A stretch of DNA of 57,582 bases from an uncultured Spirochaetia bacterium. GTDB taxonomy: Bacteria > Spirochaetota > Spirochaetia > Sphaerochaetales > Sphaerochaetaceae. The position numbers and the translations under genes are program-made. The notes under the pieces were generated by a model that worked only from the letters and a program-made list of their open reading frames with translations, made no database searches and was not told the origin of the DNA. The DNA lies in the NCBI GenBank assembly GCA_905236385.1, contig CAJOOY010000022.1, positions 1 to 57,582 of the forward strand, written 5' to 3'. Below are positions 52,292 to 57,582 of the stretch, piece by piece (position 1 is the first letter of the stretch; each line of letters opens with the position of its first letter).

Positions 52292-53041
52292 ATGTTTTTC
52301 TTTTTCCCCTTTGGTGGCGGAGGATTCGGAGGCTTTCTTGTCTTCATCCTCATGTTCCTATTACTGAGAAAAGTTTTTAAGTCTCTATACTCTTCTTCTC
52401 ACACCCAGGGTTCATCAGCCTACGTTCCTTCAAATGAAGCGTTCTTCAACGGTGTTTTTTCCATGCTTGCAAAGTTTGCTTCTGCAGATGGAACCATCTC
52501 TGAAGCAGCAAAGGCCAGAATAAACCAGTTCATGATTTACGAGCTGAGGCTGGACAATCAGAGCTACCAGTACGCCAGGCATGTTTTTAACTCTGCTGTC
52601 TCTTCCCCTGAGAGCTTTGAAACTGTCTCTCAGCGCTTCTACTCAGCCTTTGCCGGAAACCCGGGAGTTCTCTATGTTGTTGTAGAAATTCTTTTCAGCG
52701 TTGGAATGACGGACGGAAGGATTTCCGAGCGCGAGCAGAGCATGCTTGATTATGTAATTAGGCTCTTCAGGATCTCTCCGGAAACAGTAGAAGCCTTGAA
52801 GCGTAAGTACGGAGTTTCAACGGGCTCTTCTTCAAGAGCCTATGAAGTTTTGGGACTTCAGAAAACAGCTACAGAGTCTGAGATTAAGAAGGCCTACAGA
52901 AAGCTTATACTTGAGTACCACCCAGACACGGTTGCAAACAAGGAAGGGGCAGGGGAAGAGTTCAGAGCTTATGCTGCAAAGAGGTTCCAGGAAGTTCAGA
53001 ACGCGTACGAGCAGATTTGCAAGGAGCGAGGAATCAAATAA
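52292..53041 (+). CDS. DjlA-like TerB/J-domain co-chaperone
   Basis: A 249-residue protein. The first ~30 residues form a glycine-rich membrane segment ([11 protein letters not shown] then a hydrophobic run). A TerB-like helical domain covers ~50-170 ([26 protein letters not shown]). A J domain ends the protein with the H-P-D tripeptide in L-E-Y-H-P-D-T. This is the DjlA plan, which presents a J domain to DnaK at the inner membrane. The start codon is one base after the previous stop. Confidence 0.88.
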   Translation: MFFFFPFGGGGFGGFLVFILMFLLLRKVFKSLYSSSHTQGSSAYVPSNEAFFNGVFSMLAKFASADGTISEAAKARINQFMIYELRLDNQSYQYARHVFNSAVSSPESFETVSQRFYSAFAGNPGVLYVVVEILFSVGMTDGRISEREQSMLDYVIRLFRISPETVEALKRKYGVSTGSSSRAYEVLGLQKTATESEIKKAYRKLILEYHPDTVANKEGAGEEFRAYAAKRFQEVQNAYEQICKERGIK

Positions 53042-53052
53042 TAGGGCAGGCG

Positions 53053-53081
53053 TTCACACCTTCTCTTTCTTATGATATATT
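53053..53081 (+). promoter_or_regulatory. Promoter giving a leaderless dnaX mRNA
   Basis: TTCACA (53053-53058), 17-bp spacer, TATATT (53076-53081). The dnaX ATG at 53088 is 6 nt past the -10 box, with no Shine-Dalgarno between. Confidence 0.58.
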
Positions 53082-53087
53082 TTGAGT

Positions 53088-54662
53088 ATGTACGAAGTAA
53101 CCGCAACACGAAGAAGACCTCAACAGTTTGAGGAACTTGTCGGTCAGGAATTTGTAGTCTCAACACTTAAAAACTCAATAAAGCAGGGTAGGATTGCCCA
53201 TGCTTACCTCTTCTGCGGTCCGAGAGGAGTTGGTAAGACAACCAGCGCCAGGCTTTTAGCCAAAGCTCTTAACTGCGTACATGGCCCGACCGATCAGCCC
53301 TGTGGAGAGTGCGAAAACTGCAAAGGGATAGCCAAAGGCAGTAGCATGGATGTGATTGAAATAGACGGAGCCAGCAACACCGGCGTTAATGATGTTCGTG
53401 TTATCAAGGAAGAGGTTCTCTTCCCTCCATCTTCTTCCAGGTACAAAATCTACATAATTGACGAAGTCCACATGCTCAGCCAAAGTGCGTTCAATGCGCT
53501 TCTGAAGACCATTGAAGAGCCGCCTGAGTATGTAGTTTTTATCTTTGCAACTACTGAAAGCCAGAAAGTCCCTGCCACAATCAGAAGCCGCTGTCAGCAG
53601 TTTAATTTCCGCCTTCTGCCCCTTGAGACCATAAAAAAACAGCTCAGGGACACTGTAGAAGAGATGGGAATTAAGGCAGAGGATGAGGCCCTCTTGTGGA
53701 TAGCCAAAGAGGGGAATGGGTCCATGAGAGATGCATACACTCTCTTTGACCAGGTTGTCTCTTTCTCAGATGGAAACATAACCATGGAAGGTATCAGGGA
53801 TAAGCTTTCTCTAGCCGGCCCTGAAGGGATAGACTCAATTCTTTCAAGTATTCTCTCTTCTTCCTCAAGCGAGGCTCAGGACAAATTAAGAGCTCTATTG
53901 GAAGCAGGAATAAGTTGTGAGCAGATAATCAAGGACTTCTCAGACTACTTCTGGACCCTCTTACTCTACAAAAACGGAGTTAAGAACGAGAACGTTCTCG
54001 GTGTAAGGATTACAGAGGTGCAGAAACAGGCACTCTCTCTTTATAGCACAGAGCAGCTTGAAGGAGCCTTGGAGCTGTTTGCGAACCTTTACAGAGACAT
54101 AAGGTACACAGTCAATCCTTCCCTTGAGCTCTCTCTTGCAGTTAGTAAGCTCTGCCGTCTAAAGTATATGGCCTCCAACGCCACAGTTCTTGAGAAGCTG
54201 GCAAAGCTCAAAGAAGAGCTTCTAAGCGGAGCCATAGAGACAGAAGAGACTGAGCCAGAGCCAGAACCAGAGCCACAGCCAGAGCCAGAACCAGCTCCAC
54301 AGCCAGAGCCACAGCCAGAGCCAGAACCAGCTCCACAGACTGTTTCTGATGAAGCACTGCGAGCTGTTCTTCCAGCTGGAGTTGTTAATTTAAAGAGAGA
54401 GGCTAAGGAAGTTGTTCTTGAGTTTGGTAGCAGGTTCTTCTATCAGGACGCACTTAAGAATTTTGATGCCATCAGTCAGAGAATTGTCTCTCTGCTTGGC
54501 AGTGATTACTCAGTAAGGGTCTCGTTCTCTGAAGATCTGGAAAAAGAGAAATTAAAAAGGATAGAAGAAGAGGAAAAGAAAAAGCAGGAAGAAGCAAAAG
54601 AAAAGAAGCCTGAGTATTTTGACTATCTGATGGCTGCCTTCAATGGACAGGAAGTAAAATGA
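53088..54662 (+). CDS. dnaX: DNA polymerase III subunits gamma/tau
   Basis: About 524 residues; clamp-loader ATPase. N-terminal M-Y-E-V-T-A-T-R-R-R-P-Q-Q-F is the usual start of DnaX and decides for ATG 53088 over an in-frame TTG at 53082. Walker A is G-P-R-G-V-G-K-T-T, a zinc finger follows (C-V-H-G ... C-G-E-C-E-N-C), Walker B is I-I-D-E-V-H-M-L, and the sensor is T-T-E-S-Q-K-V. A Pro-Glu linker (~385-420) separates the ATPase part from a charged C-terminal domain. No gamma-forming frameshift signal is evident at the expected place. Confidence 0.96.
   Translation: MYEVTATRRRPQQFEELVGQEFVVSTLKNSIKQGRIAHAYLFCGPRGVGKTTSARLLAKALNCVHGPTDQPCGECENCKGIAKGSSMDVIEIDGASNTGVNDVRVIKEEVLFPPSSSRYKIYIIDEVHMLSQSAFNALLKTIEEPPEYVVFIFATTESQKVPATIRSRCQQFNFRLLPLETIKKQLRDTVEEMGIKAEDEALLWIAKEGNGSMRDAYTLFDQVVSFSDGNITMEGIRDKLSLAGPEGIDSILSSILSSSSSEAQDKLRALLEAGISCEQIIKDFSDYFWTLLLYKNGVKNENVLGVRITEVQKQALSLYSTEQLEGALELFANLYRDIRYTVNPSLELSLAVSKLCRLKYMASNATVLEKLAKLKEELLSGAIETEETEPEPEPEPQPEPEPAPQPEPQPEPEPAPQTVSDEALRAVLPAGVVNLKREAKEVVLEFGSRFFYQDALKNFDAISQRIVSLLGSDYSVRVSFSEDLEKEKLKRIEEEEKKKQEEAKEKKPEYFDYLMAAFNGQEVK
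54252..54338 (+). repeat. Proline-glutamate repeat tract in dnaX
   Basis: Repeats of CCAGAGCCAGAACCAGCTCC-type units encode a P-E/P-Q/A-P linker of about 29 residues. The 18-mer CCAGAGCCAGAACCAGCT occurs twice, 33 bp apart, so the linker length could vary in frame. Confidence 0.8.
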
Positions 54663-54961
54663 TTAATCCACTTGAAATGATGAAAAACCTTGAGAATATA
54701 AAAACTCAGGCAGAAGAAATGAAGAAAAAAGCTGCGGCAATCAGGGCCACCGGGTATGCCATGGGAAACATGATTGAGGTAGTTGCAACCGGAGAGTTCA
54801 AGGTTGAAAGTGTTAAGATAGACCCGTCTCTTCTTGAGCAGGATCCAGCCATGCTGCAGGTCTTGGTTGCCTCTGCTGTGAACAATGCTTTGGACAATGT
54901 TAAAACCCGTGTTTCTCAAGAGCTGGGTCAGATAGGGCAGGGTCTTGGTTTAGGTATATGA
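54659..54961 (+). CDS. YbaB/EbfC nucleoid-associated protein
   Basis: A 100-residue DNA-binding protein. It shows the YbaB pattern: a long N-terminal helix with many Lys/Glu, then G-N-M-I-E-V-V-A-T-G-E-F and a C-terminal helix. EbfC, the Borrelia member, binds DNA broadly. ATGA overlaps link it to dnaX and recR, the standard dnaX-ybaB-recR operon. Confidence 0.94.
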   Translation: MINPLEMMKNLENIKTQAEEMKKKAAAIRATGYAMGNMIEVVATGEFKVESVKIDPSLLEQDPAMLQVLVASAVNNALDNVKTRVSQELGQIGQGLGLGI

Positions 54962-55548
54962 CAGAACTGGAAAATCTTGCGGCTCTACTTTCCCAACTTC
55001 CCGGGATTGGCAGAAAGAGCGCCATGCGCATTGCGTACAGCTTAATAAATAAAAGTGATGAGTTTAATAAGATGCTTGGGAAGGGAATAAGCACCATAAA
55101 AGAAAAAGTTCACAAGTGTTCTGTTTGCGGGTCGTTCACTGAGTCCGATCCGTGTCAGGTTTGCTCCGACCAGACAAGAGATAACAGTGTGCTATGTATA
55201 GTCGAGCAGCCACAAGATGTAATTACCATCCAGTCTTCAGGCATCTATAACGGCCTGTTCCACGTTCTTGGGGGAGCAATTAATCCTCTTGCAGGAAAGG
55301 GGCCAGAAGATTTAAGATTCGATAAGCTTCTGGAGAGAATCAACAACGGCTCTTTTTCAGAAATAATTATTGCCACAAATCCGACTGAGGAGGGAGATAC
55401 CACTGCTCTATACATAAGGCATTTGCTTAAAGACAGAACAGATATTTCGCTTACAAGACTTGCTTCAGGTCTTCCCATTGGAGGAGATTTGGAGTATGCA
55501 GATATCAAGACTCTTTCGCGCTCTCTGCGTGGGCGTGTTAAGTTTTAA
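54958..55548 (+). CDS. recR: Recombination protein RecR
   Basis: A 196-residue recombination mediator that works with RecF/RecO. Helix-hairpin-helix (L-P-G-I-G-R-K-S-A-M-R-I-A) near residue 14, C4 zinc finger (C-S-V-C-G ... C-Q-V-C), Toprim domain (C-I-V-E-Q-P-Q-D) and the C-terminal L-A-S-G-L-P-I-G-G-D-L-E-Y are all present. Length is typical. Its start overlaps ybaB. Confidence 0.97.
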   Translation: MTELENLAALLSQLPGIGRKSAMRIAYSLINKSDEFNKMLGKGISTIKEKVHKCSVCGSFTESDPCQVCSDQTRDNSVLCIVEQPQDVITIQSSGIYNGLFHVLGGAINPLAGKGPEDLRFDKLLERINNGSFSEIIIATNPTEEGDTTALYIRHLLKDRTDISLTRLASGLPIGGDLEYADIKTLSRSLRGRVKF

Positions 55549-55593
55549 CCGCGGCCAATAGGGGACGCGAAAGGTTTAAAGGGAGATAATCAG

Positions 55594-56265
55594 ATGAGAA
55601 AATCTTATTCTTATCTTTACACAGGATTTACCTTTTTGGCTCTTTTCCTGATTTTTTCAATTATTCTTAAGCTTGCAGATTATAGGGCAATAGGTCCCTT
55701 GGGAACATATGTAGGTCTGGCCACCATAAATGAAAGCGTGGCTCAGCAGCTGCCTTTCAACTCAACTTGGTTCACTATTTCAGAGGTTTGCGGCTATCTG
55801 AACCTGGTTGTGGCTGCTTCTTTTGCCATAACAGGACTTGTACAGCTGATTAAGCGCAAGAATTACTTCAAGGTTGATACAGAGATTAGATACCTGGGCT
55901 ACCTTTATGTAATAGTCCTCATCTTCTACGTCTTCTTTGACCACTTTGTAATCAACTACAGACCGGTTCTTGAAGCAGACGGAACGCTTGAAGCCTCTTT
56001 CCCATCAAGCCATACACTTCTGACTATCAGTATCATGGCTTCTGCGGCTTTCATTATCAACAGAACTTCCTCAAGAAGAAATAAGTATAGAACAATTCTT
56101 TCTTTCCTCTGTATGTTTGTCATGATTCTCAGTGTTGTTTCAAGAACCCTCAGTGGTGTTCACTGGATTACAGACGTTTTTGGTGGAATTCTTCTTGGGT
56201 GTGCCGTTTCCTTTGTCTTTGCCGGTTTCATTTTCCGCCTGGATGAAGATGAGGAATATCTATGA
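55594..56265 (+). CDS. PAP2-superfamily membrane phosphatase
   Basis: A 223-residue membrane protein with about six helices. PAP2 motifs are visible: an R-P-containing motif 1 region (N-Y-R-P-V-L), motif 2 P-S-S-H-T and motif 3 S-R-T-L-S-G-V-H-W-I-T-D with the catalytic His. Such enzymes dephosphorylate lipid phosphates (phosphatidate, undecaprenyl diphosphate); which one here is unknown. AGGGAG precedes the ATG. Its stop overlaps the next gene's ATG. Confidence 0.88.
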   Translation: MRKSYSYLYTGFTFLALFLIFSIILKLADYRAIGPLGTYVGLATINESVAQQLPFNSTWFTISEVCGYLNLVVAASFAITGLVQLIKRKNYFKVDTEIRYLGYLYVIVLIFYVFFDHFVINYRPVLEADGTLEASFPSSHTLLTISIMASAAFIINRTSSRRNKYRTILSFLCMFVMILSVVSRTLSGVHWITDVFGGILLGCAVSFVFAGFIFRLDEDEEYL

Positions 56266-57092
56266 AAAAGAAGTCAGTTGTTCTTTTTGTTTTGCTGGTT
56301 TTTCTTTTCTGCCTTCCGGTTTTTGCAGAAGAGGGTAAAACAGCTTCAGTAAAAGAACTCTTCCCACAGGTTGGCTCCGAATACTTGGACCTTCTTTTTG
56401 AAGGCTACAGTCTCAGTAGCAGTACCATAGACGGTGGAGTAATCAGCCACCTTGCACCTTTTGGTTCTGTTGCTTACAAAAAGGCTGCGGAAGCAGAGGC
56501 AGAAGAGAACTCTTTCTCTATGATAGGAACAGCTTTTTATGCCTATCCTGAGAAGTGGCAAGAAATGAATTACGAAGAAAAGCGTTTAGCTATTGTAAAC
56601 ATTCTCACAGCCATCTCTACACAGAAGGGGATAGAGTATATTTCTAGAACTGCAGGAAACAAGCCTAAGACTCTTTTTTCTGAGTCCTATCTGGTCAGTG
56701 AGCCTGAAAACAAGAAGAGTAAGATAGAGGACCCTGTTTACACAGAAGTTCCGGGGAGCATTTCTCTCTTCTCCTATCAGAAGGACAACAGGTTCGGTGG
56801 AAACTTCTACTCCCTGGATTATACAATCAACGGTAATGAAGTCTTTCTTAGGATAAACAATATCACTGCCATGAAGTTCATGGGAGTAACATGTGTGAAA
56901 CCTGAAGGACTTTACCTCTACATGGATGTGATTCTCTGTGGCGAAGGGCTACTGGTCTGTTCTATGGCAACCGTCTATGATCAGAAGCCAACTGTTAGCC
57001 TTGTGTTTTACACGGTGGACCTTGAAAGCTCTTTCACAAGGCGCTTGAATGCTCTTAAAGACTGGTTCTTTGCTTCAGTAGAGAACACTTGA
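56262..57092 (+). CDS. Exported hypothetical protein
   Basis: A 276-residue protein with a type I signal peptide (residues 1-22, V-F-A cleavage). The mature part is mixed alpha/beta with no catalytic motif I recognise. It overlaps the PAP2 gene by ATGA and is therefore co-translated with it; a shared envelope or lipid role is possible. It ends 38 bp before the tRNA-Ser gene. No terminator is clear, so the tRNA could be on the same transcript. Confidence 0.75.
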   Translation: MKKKSVVLFVLLVFLFCLPVFAEEGKTASVKELFPQVGSEYLDLLFEGYSLSSSTIDGGVISHLAPFGSVAYKKAAEAEAEENSFSMIGTAFYAYPEKWQEMNYEEKRLAIVNILTAISTQKGIEYISRTAGNKPKTLFSESYLVSEPENKKSKIEDPVYTEVPGSISLFSYQKDNRFGGNFYSLDYTINGNEVFLRINNITAMKFMGVTCVKPEGLYLYMDVILCGEGLLVCSMATVYDQKPTVSLVFYTVDLESSFTRRLNALKDWFFASVENT

Positions 57093-57130
57093 AGAGCAAA
57101 CAACTTTTTTGTTATAGTTTGTCTGCATTT

Positions 57131-57216
57131 GGAGAGATGTCCGAGTGGTCGAAGGTGCACGATTGGAAGTCGTGTATGGTCAAAAGCCATCGGGGGTTCG
57201 AATCCCCCTCTCTCCG
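57131..57216 (+). tRNA. tRNA-Ser(GGA)
   Basis: An 86-nt class II tRNA. Acceptor GGAGAGA pairs with TCTCTCC, discriminator G. The anticodon loop TTGGAAG gives GGA, reading UCC/UCU. A long variable arm and the T-loop GTTCGAATC are present. CCA is not encoded. Confidence 0.95.
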
Positions 57217-57223
57217 CTAAGTA

Positions 57224-57323
57224 TGGGACAGATTCCGAGCTGCTGACAGCCGCCCAACCCCGCCAGGACAGGAATGTAGCAACGGTAAGTGGATTGCCAG
57301 GGAGATTCGGGTGATTTGTCCCA
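57224..57323 (+). ncRNA. ffs: Signal recognition particle RNA (4.5S type)
   Basis: About 100 nt. The ends TGGGACA and TGTCCCA pair. The conserved SRP apical part is present: CCAGGACAGGAATGTAGCAA with a GGAA tetraloop and the asymmetric AGCAA/GGT bulge that binds Ffh. A T-run at 57326-57331 follows the closing stem and should terminate transcription. The short form lacks an Alu domain. Confidence 0.93.
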
Positions 57324-57388
57324 CCTTTTTTGCCTTTTTGCTCAGCTTGACAAAGCGCTTTTCTTTTCATATATTGCATAAAGCAAAT

Positions 57389-57473
57389 GGATGGATGTCC
57401 GAGAGGTCGAAGGAGGCGGTCTTGAAAACCGTTGAGGTGCAAGCCTCCGGGGGTTCGAATCCCTCTCCATCCG
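57389..57473 (+). tRNA. tRNA-Ser(TGA)
   Basis: An 85-nt class II tRNA. Acceptor GGATGGA pairs with TCCATCC, discriminator G. The anticodon loop CTTGAAA gives TGA. Long variable arm and GTTCGAATC T-loop are present. CCA is not encoded. Confidence 0.95.
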
Positions 57474-57493
57474 AAAAGTCCTTGATAGGATAA

Positions 57494-57580
57494 GGAGCGA
57501 TGGCCGAGCGGTCGAAGGCGCTTCCCTGCTAAGGAAGTATACTGGTAACGGTATCCGGGGTTCAAATCCCCGTCACTCCG
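57494..57580 (+). tRNA. tRNA-Ser(GCT)
   Basis: An 87-nt class II tRNA. The anticodon loop CTGCTAA gives GCT, reading AGC/AGU. Long variable arm, T-loop GTTCAAATC. The acceptor stem GGAGCGA against TCACTCC has one C-A mismatch at the fifth pair. CCA is not encoded. Confidence 0.93.
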
Positions 57581-57582
57581 AA

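Noticed and set aside
51361-52353. 330-codon minus-strand open frame
   Set aside because: Antisense to the glycosidase-like gene, which has a promoter and ribosome site; the antisense protein is low in recognisable features.
53633-53639. Seven-A slippery run in dnaX as a gamma-forming frameshift site
   Set aside because: It falls near codon 182 inside the ATPase domain, far too early to yield a working gamma subunit.
57008-57565. 185-codon minus-strand open frame across the tRNA cluster
   Set aside because: It runs through three tRNAs and the SRP RNA on the opposite strand, so it cannot be a real gene.

Overview
The window looks like chromosomal DNA from a spirochaete (phylum Spirochaetota), probably a host-associated Treponema- or Sphaerochaeta-like lineage. 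The reasons are indirect: the dnaA-dnaN-recF-DUF721 block, a cyclophilin-FKBP double immunophilin of a kind described from Treponema denticola, many small lipoproteins with short lipoboxes, a DUF4416 protein, and moderate G+C with AT-rich intergenic gaps. No rRNA gene is present to settle the species, so this placement is an inference.

Layout. Positions 1-5.9 kb (minus strand) carry envelope genes: a lipoprotein built of 26-residue repeats, an exported transglutaminase-like protein, and a four-gene operon (LpoB-like, COG3014-like, two LPP20-family proteins) ending in a 16-bp terminator stem. 6.1-10.3 kb holds an XRE regulator, leuS, a DUF4416 gene and pth. 10.3-18.3 kb is a plus-strand carbohydrate cluster: a very long GH13 protein, a degenerate dicarboxylate-symporter-fold protein, an unknown membrane protein, a GT4 glycosyltransferase and a GH2 glycosidase. 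18.4-25.5 kb has ctp-gpmI-lipoprotein (minus) and lgt-pepP-rsmE (plus, stop/start overlaps).

25.5-27.7 kb is an AT-rich accessory-looking island. It contains a gap with DnaA-box-like repeats, a remnant of an alpha/beta-hydrolase gene, and an AlbA_2/HATPase regulator gene preceded by six copies of one operator-like 11-mer in two identical layouts. 27.7-45.3 kb is the replication-origin neighbourhood: a pfkB kinase, then (minus) dnaA-dnaN-recF-dciA and rpmH-rnpA-yidC-jag, then (plus) gyrB-gyrA, an nfu gene, two perfect parS sites, parA-parB, the double immunophilin and radA. The 55-codon rpmH overlaps rnpA.

45.3-57.6 kb has serine acetyltransferase and TraB genes (minus), then plus-strand genes for a glycosyltransferase, a YgjP-type metalloprotease, pepD, a six-hairpin glycosidase-like protein, a DjlA-like co-chaperone, dnaX-ybaB-recR, a PAP2 phosphatase and an exported protein. 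The window ends with tRNA-Ser(GGA), the SRP RNA, tRNA-Ser(TGA) and tRNA-Ser(GCT).

Two themes link the regions. Transcription-unit starts often have a -10 box ending 6-9 nt before the ATG and no Shine-Dalgarno (pth, lgt, pfkB, parA, pepD, dnaX), which suggests leaderless mRNAs, while operon-internal genes have good ribosome sites or ATGA overlaps. Lgt and several lipoproteins together indicate a lipoprotein-rich envelope.
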